From JBBQER01 sp038320885 (lineage in GTDB: Bacteria; Actinomycetota; Acidimicrobiia; IMCC26256; PALSA-610): 17,621 nt of DNA. Of this stretch, positions 1 through 7,665 are shown piece after piece. The position numbers and the translations under genes were made by a program. Position 1 is the stretch's first letter, and every line of letters starts with the position of its first letter. The stretch covers positions 1-17,621 of the forward strand of contig JBBQER010000084.1 of the NCBI GenBank assembly GCA_038320885.1, read 5' to 3'. Under the pieces are notes generated by a model. It did not search any database and was not told the DNA's origin. It saw nothing but the letters and a program-made list of their open reading frames with translations.

Positions 1-2
1 GC

Positions 3-263
3 GGCGGTCCCGCGGCCGGCATCAGGGCCGGCACGCGGGTACCGCTCGCGGGCTTCGCCCGCGCGTGGAAGGACGCCGGCCGGCAGCTCTACGTCGTGTC
101 GGCCGCACGCCGTCCCGTGCGCGACGCGGCACCCAACGCGATCCAGATCGCGCACTTCGTCATCAAGGATGCTCGGGAGCCGGACCGAACCTTGGGCCGG
201 CGGCCGCACGGGTACGCACCGAGGCCGGTCGACCTGTGGCTATACAGGGTCGATGCCCAGTGA
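3..263 (+). CDS. C-terminal end of an unrecognised protein (5' truncated)
   Basis: An open frame runs in from the left edge and stops at TGA 261-263. The roughly 86 visible residues read as protein rather than as a shadow: mixed composition, a segment rich in hydrophobic and aromatic residues (LYVVSAARRP, then IQIAHFVIKD), and an end in LWLYRVDAQ. I do not recognise the family. Polytopic glycosyltransferase-like membrane proteins in actinobacteria can end in a short soluble domain of this sort, but that is a guess from context. The gene overlaps the next one by 11 nt, so the two are probably co-transcribed and translationally coupled. The other two forward frames over this stretch are arginine-rich and implausible. 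Confidence 0.6.
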   Translation, partial: GGPAAGIRAGTRVPLAGFARAWKDAGRQLYVVSAARRPVRDAAPNAIQIAHFVIKDAREPDRTLGRRPHGYAPRPVDLWLYRVDAQ

Positions 264-1236
264 CGGGGATACGATCGCAAGGATGGTTCCCGTCATTCCG
301 GCCGCCGAGGATCCCTATTCCGTCGACCACGGTGATGGCCCGCCCACGCTCGACGTCTCGATCATCCTGCCGGTCTACAACGAGGCCGCGCACCTGGTGC
401 AGGAAGTCGACCGCGTGCGCGCCGCGATGGACGCGTCGGCGTATAGCTACGAGATCATCGTCGTCGACGACGGATCCACCGACAACTCCGCAGAGGTCGC
501 GGCCGGCATCCCGAACATCCGGTTCCTCCATTTCCTCCAGAACCGGGGCTCGGGCTCGGCGCGCAAGGCCGGAACCAAAGCGGCCCACGGACGGGTGACC
601 GTGTGGACCGACGTCGACATGACCTACCCGAACGACACGATCCCGCAACTCGTGAAGGAGCTCGACGGCTATGACCAGGTCGTCGGCGCCCGCAACACCG
701 AGGAGGGAACGGTCAAGGCACTGCGCGTTCCCGCCAAGTGGCTCATCCGCAAGCTCGCAAGCTTCCTCACCAGCACCAAGATCCCCGATCTCAACTCCGG
801 ATTCCGCGCCTTCCGCACCGATGTGGCGCGCCAGTACCTGAATCAGCTGCCGGTCGGTTTCTCGTGCGTCACCACGATCACGATGACCTTCCTCGCCGGC
901 GGCTACTCGGTGAAGTACGTGCCGATCGACTATGCGAAGCGCGCGGGAGAGTCGAAGTTCCACTGGTACAAGGACACGCGTCGCTACGCGACGCAGGTGG
1001 TGCGGATGATCCTCTCGTACAACCCGCTTCGGATCTTCATGCCGGTGGGCCTGACGCTCTTCGCGATCGGCTTCGTCAAGCTGCTCGTCGACCTGATCGG
1101 CCGCCACTTCCACGTCGCCGCCGACACACTGCTGATCCTGTTCGCGTCGTTCCAGGTGGTGGCGATCGGTCTCCTCGCCGACCTCGTCACCCGTTCGACC
1201 CGCGCCCGCGATGAGAAGCCTCCGTCAGTCGTCTGA
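253..1236 (+). CDS. Membrane-anchored family 2 glycosyltransferase (polyprenyl-phosphate-sugar synthase type)
   Basis: This 327-residue GT-A enzyme probably transfers a sugar from a nucleotide donor to a polyprenyl phosphate at the inner face of the membrane, as DPM1/GtrB-type enzymes do. Visible features are the N-terminal strand VSIILPVYNEA (residues 35-45), VDDGSTDNS (71-79), a DVD metal/nucleotide site (120-122) followed by MTYP, and the acceptor-side block IPDLNSGFRAFR (about 167-178). Two hydrophobic helices near the C-terminus (about 251-270 and 281-300) fit a membrane anchor. I chose ATG 253 because it overlaps the upstream stop by 11 nt; ATG 283 is possible, since catalytic homology begins only near residue 33. 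Its lipid-linked product could feed the PIG-V-like transferase at 8296-9396. The sugar cannot be read from the sequence. Confidence 0.9.
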   Translation: MPSDGDTIARMVPVIPAAEDPYSVDHGDGPPTLDVSIILPVYNEAAHLVQEVDRVRAAMDASAYSYEIIVVDDGSTDNSAEVAAGIPNIRFLHFLQNRGSGSARKAGTKAAHGRVTVWTDVDMTYPNDTIPQLVKELDGYDQVVGARNTEEGTVKALRVPAKWLIRKLASFLTSTKIPDLNSGFRAFRTDVARQYLNQLPVGFSCVTTITMTFLAGGYSVKYVPIDYAKRAGESKFHWYKDTRRYATQVVRMILSYNPLRIFMPVGLTLFAIGFVKLLVDLIGRHFHVAADTLLILFASFQVVAIGLLADLVTRSTRARDEKPPSVV

Positions 1237-2436
1237 TCAGCCGGCGACCCTGGTCAGGAGCCGTTCGTAGCGGTCCATGACGACCTCCCAGTCGTATTCA
1301 CGCTCGACGTAACTGCGCCCGGCCCAGCCGAGGGCATCGGCCAGCTCGGGCCTGCGCACCAACGCGTCGACTGCGGCTTCGAACTCGACGAACCCCGAGT
1401 ACGGCAGCGCCGCACCGCTGCGGGAGGCGTGACCGCGCAGCACCTCGCACCGGCCCTGGACGAGCGCGGGCCGGCGCTGGGCGAAAGCCTCGGTCAGCAC
1501 CATGGCGAAGCTCTCGAAATACGACGGGTGCACGAGCGCGAGGGCGCCGGCGAGCGCGCCGTCGCGCGTCGCCTCGTCGACGAATCCGGTCACGGTGATG
1601 TCCGCGCGATCGGGAACGTCGATGAGCTTCTCGCCCAACAGCACGAGGCGGAGGTCACCCGCGTCGCGGTTCTTCGGATTTCGCTGCTTGTACGCGACGA
1701 AGTAGTCGATGAGCTCGGCCGCGCCCTTGGCCGGATCGACGCGCCCGACGTAGAGCAGGTACGGGTCCTCACCGAGTCCGAACTTCCCGCGGAACGCGTC
1801 GGCGTCGCCCGGTTGCGTCGTCTTCATCCCGATCCCGATCACCTCGCCGGGAGGCGAACCCGGGAAGCGCTCGTGAACGAGCGCACCTTCCTCCGGTGTG
1901 AGGAACACCAGCTCGTCGGGCGCGCGCAGTACCTCTTCGAAGATCGACAACCGCAGCGGCGGCTCGTCGTGCGCGGTCGAGTGCAAGACCGTCGGCACCA
2001 CTCCCGCGCACTCGCGCAGTCCCGCCCACGTCGACCAATAGAGATACGTGATGAAGACAACCACGCCGAAGCCACGAGCATGCCGCCGGATCCACGGCCC
2101 GATTTCGGGCGCGTGCGGACCCTGCATCTCCATCCAGTCCCGCTGCAGCGACAGCGGGCGCAACCCGGGCGAGCCGCTCATGCGGGCGTTGAAACGGGCG
2201 AACAGATGCGGATTGCGCGCGCGGGCCACGGGCGTGCGGTAGACGGAAACACCGTTGCACTTCGTCCAGCCCTTGGGAAACGTGTTGCCCCAGTCGACAT
2301 AGGACGACGCGCACGTCGTCAGCACGGTCACCCCGTGCCCGCGATCGGCCAGGTGCTCGGCGAAGGCGCGGGCGTGTTGCTCGGCGCCGCCCGCAATGTC
2401 CTCGCCGTATCTCTGGACGACGTAGAGAACCCGCAT
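1237..2436 (-). CDS. GT-B glycosyltransferase (GT4-like, GGAE type)
   Basis: This 399-residue retaining glycosyltransferase is cytoplasmic and likely adds a residue to a lipid-linked glycan. The N-terminal Rossmann half opens with MRVLYVVQRYG and a GGAEQHA loop (16-22), then VLTTCA (38-43). The interdomain region carries HDEPP (156-160). The C-terminal half has GRVDPAKG (231-238) and the EX7E motif in YFESFAMVLTEAF (E308, E316). Start ATG 2436 overlaps the preceding stop by one base (TGATG), so it is translated after the gene at 2436-3596. It is the last gene of the leftward operon; its stop abuts the stop of the convergent family 2 gene with no spacer. It is a clear paralogue of the gene at 6478-7665. 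Donor and acceptor are unknown. Confidence 0.92.
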   Translation of the reverse strand: MRVLYVVQRYGEDIAGGAEQHARAFAEHLADRGHGVTVLTTCASSYVDWGNTFPKGWTKCNGVSVYRTPVARARNPHLFARFNARMSGSPGLRPLSLQRDWMEMQGPHAPEIGPWIRRHARGFGVVVFITYLYWSTWAGLRECAGVVPTVLHSTAHDEPPLRLSIFEEVLRAPDELVFLTPEEGALVHERFPGSPPGEVIGIGMKTTQPGDADAFRGKFGLGEDPYLLYVGRVDPAKGAAELIDYFVAYKQRNPKNRDAGDLRLVLLGEKLIDVPDRADITVTGFVDEATRDGALAGALALVHPSYFESFAMVLTEAFAQRRPALVQGRCEVLRGHASRSGAALPYSGFVEFEAAVDALVRRPELADALGWAGRSYVEREYDWEVVMDRYERLLTRVAG

Positions 2437-3596
2437 CAGACGACCTCGCCGATCGTCTGGAGCATGGCGACGCTGGCGTCGACGGCGGTGAGCTCGCCGA
2501 GCCGCGCGCGACCGCGGGCCGCGAGATCCGCGCGTAGCGTTTCGTCCTCGGTCACGTGGAGGATCGCCTCCGCGATCAGCTCCGCACCCGCCCACGGCGG
2601 CAGCAGGAGCCCGCCGTTGCCGACGGTCTCCGGGATCGCCGCACACGATCGCGCGATCACGGGAACATCGAACGCCATCGCTTCGAGGAGCGGTACGCAG
2701 AAACCCTCGTGCTCGCTCACGGTGACGAACGCGGTCGCCTTGCGGAACATCGCTGCCAGCTGCGCATCGCCGACGGATCCGACGACGTGAACCTGACGAA
2801 TGTTCAACTCACGTATCTGCGCGCTGATCGCGTCGGCATAGCGAGCGAACCGGTTCTGCCCGACGAGCAGGAGCGTCGCCTCGAGGCCCAGATACGTCGT
2901 GGCGACGTGCATCGCCTCGACCAGGAGGTCGGGACGCTTGTGCGGCAACAGCTGGCCGACGAACAGCAACATCGGATCGGGGATCGCGCGATCGAGATAC
3001 TCGACCGTGTTTGGATCCGGCGTCGTGCGCACCAGACGATCGGGATCCACCACGGGCGGGATCACGCGGACGTCCTCGTATCCGATCGCTTCGAGCTCCG
3101 CCGCGTTGAAGTGCGAAGCGGCAACCGCGCGACTCACGCGGGGCCGGATCGACTCGAGCTCGGATCGCCCGAGCACGAGCAGCTCGGCGAACGTCTCGTC
3201 GAGGTCTTCGAAGTATGTTGCCGGCGTGATGTTGTGGTACACGAGCACGATCGGCTCGTGACGAGAACGCAGGAAGGCCTCGACCGCCGGTTCGCCGATC
3301 GACGCGTGGTACACGAGCACGCCTTGCGATCCGCACGAGCGATACGCGCTGAGTGGCTGGACCTCGCCCGCCGAGCTCGGCGCGATGTGCCGGGCGAAGA
3401 TCTCGGAGGGGCCGATCCGGCGCAACACGTTGCGGTATTCCAACGCGGCGTTCGTGATCGCATCGCCGGGCGAGGCTGCGGCGAGGATCTGGTGCACGCC
3501 GAACTCGGTCGGGCCGAAATGCGGGAAGCGGCGGCCTCCGGTGCGTTCCAGTTGCCCGACTCCGAGCGCGTCGGCGCGGCGCAGGGCGCCGCTCAT
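2436..3596 (-). CDS. GT-B glycosyltransferase (GT4-like, YHNIT type)
   Basis: This 386-residue glycosyltransferase is the middle gene of the leftward operon. Motifs seen: VHQILAAASPGDAI (34-47), YHNITPATYF (120-129), the donor-domain opener GQLLPHKRPDLL (214-225), and SEHEGFCVPLLEAM with the EX7E pair E297/E305, followed by ETVGNGGLL. The paralogue at 5387-6481 shares YHNIT, SEHEGF and the TVGxGGLLL tail. ATG 3596 lies 10 nt after the methyltransferase stop and gives an extra 33 residues before the conserved VHQ strand; GTG 3497 would start exactly at that strand but leaves a 110-nt gap, so I prefer 3596. It probably acts in polysaccharide assembly at the cytoplasmic face; the sugar is unknown. 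Confidence 0.9.
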   Translation of the reverse strand: MSGALRRADALGVGQLERTGGRRFPHFGPTEFGVHQILAAASPGDAITNAALEYRNVLRRIGPSEIFARHIAPSSAGEVQPLSAYRSCGSQGVLVYHASIGEPAVEAFLRSRHEPIVLVYHNITPATYFEDLDETFAELLVLGRSELESIRPRVSRAVAASHFNAAELEAIGYEDVRVIPPVVDPDRLVRTTPDPNTVEYLDRAIPDPMLLFVGQLLPHKRPDLLVEAMHVATTYLGLEATLLLVGQNRFARYADAISAQIRELNIRQVHVVGSVGDAQLAAMFRKATAFVTVSEHEGFCVPLLEAMAFDVPVIARSCAAIPETVGNGGLLLPPWAGAELIAEAILHVTEDETLRADLAARGRARLGELTAVDASVAMLQTIGEVV

Positions 3597-3610
3597 CGGC
3601 GGCCGCTCAT
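3588..3610. repeat. 9-bp direct repeat duplicating a start codon between two genes
   Basis: GCCGCTCAT occurs at 3588-3596 and again at 3602-3610. Read on the minus strand each copy is ATGAGCGGC. The upstream copy contains the methyltransferase stop (TGA) as an ATGA overlap; its ATG opens only a five-codon frame. The downstream copy supplies the preferred start of the glycosyltransferase. A small local duplication that displaced the original overlapping start would explain it. Confidence 0.6.
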
Positions 3611-4851
3611 CTCGTCGCAATGACGGCGTAGTCCTGCGCGCCGAACAGCAGCGCGTTGATGCGCTGGAAGTTCTCATTGACCGCGCGCGTCTGCGGGTCG
3701 TCGCCGGTGAGCGCGACGAGCGCTTCGTCCTCCGGCACCGGCGAGCGGAACTCGATCGAGAACCGTGCGAACTCGGCCTCCCGGAACAGGAATTCCAGGT
3801 AGCTGGGGTGCACCGGCCGCACGTGATCAGGATCGATCCAGAAGGAGCGCGCGTAGGTATACAGCGACGCGGGGTTGACGGTCTCGAGCACGACCTTGCC
3901 GCCCGGCTGGAGCTTCTCGGCCGCCAGCGCGACGAAGTCGATCACCTGTTGCGGCGAGAGGTGCTCGATCACCTGGATCATCACGATCCCACCGAGCGAA
4001 CCCGGCTCGATCGTGCGCAGGTACTCGACCGCAAGGCCCTGTTCGACATCGAGCCCCCGGCTCCGTGCGCTCGCGACGAGTTGCGGATCGGGCTCGACAC
4101 CGTGCACCGCCACACCGAGCTCGGTGAGCAACTCCATGAAGTCGCCTCGCCCGAATCCGAGGTCGACGACCGGGTCGCACCCGATCAACTCCTTGGCGAG
4201 CTCGGCATAGCGCGAGCGCAGATCGTCGCTGCTGCCCCTGAAGAACGCGGTGAAGTGGTCTTCGCCGTACCACGCATCGACCGCGCAGCCCGGTATCCGT
4301 TCGCGCGTCTCCGCGACCTTCGCTTCGAGTCGGTTCACGTCGCGCGACTGCTCGGCGATACGAACTTGGAGGTCGTCGAGTTGCTGGAGGATGCGCGTGT
4401 CGAACTCGTCGCCCATGGTCGACGCGATCTCGCCGAGCACGGCGATCGCGCGCGTCACCAGCACGGTCTGCTGCTCGACCTGCGCGAGCACGCCGTCGAT
4501 CTGGCGGCTGAGCGCGCGCGACATGAAGCGGTGCACGAGGCGGCCGCCCGGAAGGCGACTCGACGGATCGATCCTCGCCCGCGAGAACCCGTGTTGACCC
4601 AGCGCGCCCAGGACCGCCTGGAGCTCGTCGTGCAGAGCGGGCGACGAACGCGGACGCACGCCGACGAGGCGATCGAAATGGTCGTCGAGCGTCGCTTCGA
4701 GATCGTCGGGGTACTCCCCCGCCTCCCGGCGTTGCTCGATCCGAGACCGCAGCTCGGCGACGACCGTCTCGAGGTCTACGTCACCGCGTGCCGTGGGGCG
4801 TTCGCCGTTGAAATCGTGGCTCGGGGAATCGTGGCTCGGATCCGACGGCAC
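3607..4851 (-). CDS. Coiled-coil class I SAM-dependent methyltransferase (WbdD-like chain-modifying candidate)
   Basis: This 414-residue protein has three parts. Residues about 24-120 form a charged helical region ending in a hydrophobic/basic helix (GRLVHRFMSRALSRQ, 103-117). Residues about 150-195 look like a coiled coil. The rest is a Rossmann methyltransferase with motif I VVDLGFGRGDF (228-238; Phe where Cys is usual), the ribose-binding acidic loop GVEPD (251-255), IQVIEHL (292-298), LQPGGKVVLETVNP (324-337) and HVRPVHPSYLEFL (353-365). The last block is typical of methyltransferases in polysaccharide clusters. By analogy with WbdD of E. coli O8/O9a it may methylate the non-reducing end of a glycan and stop growth, but no kinase domain is present and the target is inferred. 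GTG 4851 is supported by a leaderless-type -10 six bases upstream. It heads the leftward operon. Confidence 0.88.
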   Translation of the reverse strand: MPSDPSHDSPSHDFNGERPTARGDVDLETVVAELRSRIEQRREAGEYPDDLEATLDDHFDRLVGVRPRSSPALHDELQAVLGALGQHGFSRARIDPSSRLPGGRLVHRFMSRALSRQIDGVLAQVEQQTVLVTRAIAVLGEIASTMGDEFDTRILQQLDDLQVRIAEQSRDVNRLEAKVAETRERIPGCAVDAWYGEDHFTAFFRGSSDDLRSRYAELAKELIGCDPVVDLGFGRGDFMELLTELGVAVHGVEPDPQLVASARSRGLDVEQGLAVEYLRTIEPGSLGGIVMIQVIEHLSPQQVIDFVALAAEKLQPGGKVVLETVNPASLYTYARSFWIDPDHVRPVHPSYLEFLFREAEFARFSIEFRSPVPEDEALVALTGDDPQTRAVNENFQRINALLFGAQDYAVIATR

Positions 4852-4857
4852 GGTGCG

Positions 4858-4863
4858 AATCTA
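4858..4863 (-). promoter_or_regulatory. Putative leaderless -10 element (TAGATT)
   Basis: On the minus strand TAGATT is followed by six bases (CGCACC) and then the GTG at 4851. A TANNNT hexamer at this distance puts the transcription start on the start codon, the geometry of actinobacterial leaderless promoters. No Shine-Dalgarno sequence precedes this GTG, in agreement. No convincing -35 box was found. Confidence 0.5.
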
Positions 4864-4902
4864 GTGCGCCGCGCGTCGCACCGGCGGCGTGCGTGCCCGC
4901 GC

Positions 4903-4908
4903 TAGCGT
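4903..4908 (+). promoter_or_regulatory. Putative near-leaderless -10 element (TAGCGT)
   Basis: TAGCGT matches TANNNT. Counting six bases on gives a start near 4915, two to five bases before GTG GTG at 4917-4922. It would drive the rightward operon, back to back with the TAGATT element for the leftward one. The match is short and the sequence GC-rich, so chance is possible. Confidence 0.4.
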
Positions 4909-4916
4909 CCTACGCG

Positions 4917-5390
4917 GTGGTGAACGATCGCGTTCCCGACCCCCTTCCGCACGACGACGTTCGCGCCGAGATCGAGGCGGCGGCGCGCGAGACGGCCGCA
5001 CGCGCCGACTTCCCTTCGGCGTACATGGCGCAGGTTCGGAACGAGGGCGAGCGCTTCACCCTCCGGACCGCCGACACCGACGACATCCGCGCCGCGGTCG
5101 CGTTGCTCGAGGAGCAAACGAACGTGCACGCGCTGGCCCCGGTCGACTCCCGCAACCGGGGCGTGAGCACCGCGAAGCTGGTCGTGCGCAAGGCCGTGTT
5201 CTTCGCGGCCAATCATCTCGCGGAACAGATGCGCGCGTTGGGGTGGGCCGCCGCCTCGGTCGGAGAGGCCGCCGCCGAGCGCATCGAGCAACTCGAAGCG
5301 CGCGTGCGCGAGCTCGAAGCACGCGTCGCATCTCTTGATGATCGCGGCGGTCCGTCGGCCACGACGTCCGAGGGCTCGTCGGAGTCGTGA
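4917..5390 (+). CDS. Stand-alone coiled-coil protein of the polysaccharide cluster
   Basis: This protein of about 157 residues has no catalytic motif that I recognise. It has an acidic helical N-terminal part, then a hydrophobic/basic helix (AKLVVRKAVFFAANHLAEQM) and a short heptad-type coiled coil ending in IEQLEARVRELEARVASL, with a polar tail. The layout resembles the region before the methyltransferase domain of the divergent gene at 3607-4851, so it may be a catalytic-domain-free relative acting as scaffold or membrane tether. The start is uncertain: GTG 4917 or 4920 lies just after a TANNNT box, whereas GTG 4893 would lie upstream of it. It overlaps the next gene by 4 nt (GTGA) and leads the rightward operon. 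Confidence 0.75.
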   Translation: MVNDRVPDPLPHDDVRAEIEAAARETAARADFPSAYMAQVRNEGERFTLRTADTDDIRAAVALLEEQTNVHALAPVDSRNRGVSTAKLVVRKAVFFAANHLAEQMRALGWAAASVGEAAAERIEQLEARVRELEARVASLDDRGGPSATTSEGSSES

Positions 5391-6481
5391 CCGAAGTCCA
5401 TCAATTCCTCTCGACGTTCGCCGGTCGTGACGCGATCGGGATGCACACGATCCAGCTGCGCGCGCTCCTGCGCGAAGCCGGCTTCGTGTCCGACATCTAC
5501 GCACTCGACACGCACGACGACGTTCGTCACGATGCGTACGCCGCCGCCACGTTTCGCAATCGCGTTCCAGCCGATCGGGATGCGTGGATCCTCTATCACT
5601 TCTCGATCGGCAGCTCGCTGCTCGACACCGTGCGTGCGCTCGACGTCCCCCTCGCGCTCGACTATCACAACATCACCGACGCGAGGTTCTTCTGGCGTTG
5701 GGAACCGCGCGCGGCCGCACGCATGCTCGAAGGCCGCCGGCAGCTCGCCGAGATCGCGCCGAGCGTTCGCTTCGCGCTCGCCGACTCCCCGTTCAACGAG
5801 CAGGAGCTGGTCGAGCTCGGCTGCAAACGCACCGCAGTCGCGCCCATCCTCGTCGACTTCGCCCACTACGACTCCACGCCCGACGCGACCCTGCTCGCTC
5901 GCCGGCGCCGCGCTCGCGAGGGAGGCGGCACCGACTGGCTGGCGGTCGGCCGCATCGCTCCCAACAAGTGCCAGCACGACATCGTGCTCGCGTTCGCGGC
6001 CTATCGCCGGATCCACGATCCCCGCGCGCGCCTCACGCTCATCGGTGGTCAGAGCGCGGGCGAGTACTGGCGGTCGCTGCACCGGCTCGCCGACGATCTC
6101 GGGATCGCCGACGCCGTGACGTTCACCGATGTCGTGAGCCACGCCGAGCTCGTCGCGTGCTTCCGCACCGCCGACGTCTACCTCTGCCTGTCGGAGCACG
6201 AGGGTTTCAACGTGCCGGTTCTGGAGGCCATGCACTTCGATGTCCCGGTCGTCGCCTACGCGGCGGCGGCGGTGCCCGACACCGTCGGCGACGGCGGGCT
6301 GCTCCTCACCGACAAGGACCCACTCGTCGTCGCGAGCGCGGTCGAGCGCCTACGCTCGGACCCATCGCTGCGCACGCGCCTGGTCGACGCCGGCCGGCGG
6401 CGAGTCGAGCACTTCTCGATCGCGCGCACCGGTCCGCAGATGATCGAGTCCCTGACCACCCTGATGAAGGAATCGTCGTGA
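5387..6481 (+). CDS. GT-B glycosyltransferase (GT4-like, YHNIT type)
   Basis: This 364-residue glycosyltransferase begins VHQFLSTFAGRDAIG, a compact N-terminal strand and loop without the extension seen in its paralogue at 2436-3596. Other motifs: LDYHNITDARFF (91-102), GRIAPNKCQHD (188-198) opening the donor-binding half, and SEHEGFNVPVLEAM with EX7E residues E272 and E280, followed by DTVGDGGLLL. Start GTG 5387 forms a GTGA overlap with the coiled-coil gene. The next gene begins in a GTGA overlap at its end, so three genes are coupled. It likely adds one sugar during cytoplasmic assembly of the exported glycan. Specificity cannot be deduced. Confidence 0.92.
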   Translation: MTEVHQFLSTFAGRDAIGMHTIQLRALLREAGFVSDIYALDTHDDVRHDAYAAATFRNRVPADRDAWILYHFSIGSSLLDTVRALDVPLALDYHNITDARFFWRWEPRAAARMLEGRRQLAEIAPSVRFALADSPFNEQELVELGCKRTAVAPILVDFAHYDSTPDATLLARRRRAREGGGTDWLAVGRIAPNKCQHDIVLAFAAYRRIHDPRARLTLIGGQSAGEYWRSLHRLADDLGIADAVTFTDVVSHAELVACFRTADVYLCLSEHEGFNVPVLEAMHFDVPVVAYAAAAVPDTVGDGGLLLTDKDPLVVASAVERLRSDPSLRTRLVDAGRRRVEHFSIARTGPQMIESLTTLMKESS

Positions 6482-7665
6482 ACGGCAGGCTCGCATTCGT
6501 GCCGCCCCGGTACGGCACCGAGATCGTCGGCGGCTCCGAAGCGGTGATGCGCGAGGCCGCGCACGGTCTCGCGCAGCGCGGCTGGGACGTGGAGATCCTC
6601 ACCACCTGCGCGCGAAATCATTACACGTGGCACAACGAGTATCCGGCCGGACAGAGCACCGACGGCGACGTGGTCGTTCACCGCTTCCCGGTGGAAGGGG
6701 CCAAGCCGAAGCGTTCGCGCACGCGTATCGAAGCGCGGATCCAGTCGGGCGCCGCGGTGCCTCTCGCCGATCAGCTCGCGTGGCTCGACGGGCTGTTCCG
6801 CGTTCCGGCCCTGTTCCACCACCTGGTCGTGAACGCGGATCGCTACGACGCGGTGATCCTCTCGCCGTACCTGTTCTGGACGACGGTCACCGGAGCGACC
6901 GTCGTTCCGGAGCGGACGATCGTGATGCCGTGCCTGCACGACGAGCCGTACGCATATCTCGACGTGTTGAAGCCGGTGCTCTCCGATGTCGCGCGCCTCT
7001 GGTTCCTCTCGGAGCCCGAGCACCACCTCGCTCATCGCTGCGGGACGCTTCCCGCCCACGATCTCACGGGCGCCGGCGTCGACATCCCCGACAGCTACGA
7101 CCCCGACGGATTTCGCGCGCGGCACGGGCTCGAGCGTCCGTTCATCTTGTTCGCGGGTCGCCGCGAGGGGGGCAAGGGGTGGGACTGGCTCCTGGCCGCG
7201 TTCCATTTCGCGATCCGCCAATACGGACTGCCGTTCGACCTCGTCTCGATCGGCGTGAGCCCCGCCGACACGCCGGCCGATGCGTCGGGCCGTGTCCACG
7301 ACCTCGGCTTCCTCGAGACGTCCGAGGTTCCCGACGCGTTCGCGGCCGCCGCGGCCTACGTGCAGCCGAGCACCAACGAGAGCTTCTCGCGCACGATCAT
7401 GGAGTCGTGGCTCGCGGGCACGCCCGTGCTCGTGAGCGCCGGGAGCGAAGTGCTGCAATGGCACTGCGACCGGTCCCGCGGCGGCCTCGCCTTCGCCGAC
7501 GAGTTCGAGCTTGCGCAATGCCTGTCGTTCCTCGCGGCCGCACCCGACGAGGCGGCGCGCCTCGCGAAATCCGGGCGCGAGTACGTGCTCGCGAACTACC
7601 GGTGGGAAATCGTGCTCGACGCGATGGAAACCGGGTTGCGGGAGCTCATGTGCGCGTCCTCGTAG
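6478..7665 (+). CDS. GT-B glycosyltransferase (GT4-like, GGSE type)
   Basis: This 395-residue glycosyltransferase is paralogous to the gene at 1237-2436: both have a GG(A/S)E loop (18-21 here), an LTTCA strand (41-45), a W-N-x-(Y/F)-P segment, and an HDEP motif (154-157). The donor half opens with GRREGGKGWDWLL (227-239) and carries the EX7E pair in STNESFSRTIMESW (E301, E309). GTG 6478 lies in a GTGA overlap and has a fair ribosome-binding site, GAAGGA at 6466-6471, six bases upstream. ATG codons further in would remove the first strand. It is the third gene of the rightward operon and overlaps the next by 16 nt. Role: sugar transfer in glycan assembly; substrate unknown. Confidence 0.92.
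   Translation: MNGRLAFVPPRYGTEIVGGSEAVMREAAHGLAQRGWDVEILTTCARNHYTWHNEYPAGQSTDGDVVVHRFPVEGAKPKRSRTRIEARIQSGAAVPLADQLAWLDGLFRVPALFHHLVVNADRYDAVILSPYLFWTTVTGATVVPERTIVMPCLHDEPYAYLDVLKPVLSDVARLWFLSEPEHHLAHRCGTLPAHDLTGAGVDIPDSYDPDGFRARHGLERPFILFAGRREGGKGWDWLLAAFHFAIRQYGLPFDLVSIGVSPADTPADASGRVHDLGFLETSEVPDAFAAAAAYVQPSTNESFSRTIMESWLAGTPVLVSAGSEVLQWHCDRSRGGLAFADEFELAQCLSFLAAAPDEAARLAKSGREYVLANYRWEIVLDAMETGLRELMCASS

Noticed and set aside
4893..4916. GTG 4893 as start of the stand-alone coiled-coil gene
   Set aside because: It would lie upstream of the putative -10 at 4903-4908 and adds residues without clear character; GTG 4917 or 4920 fits better, although it cannot be excluded.
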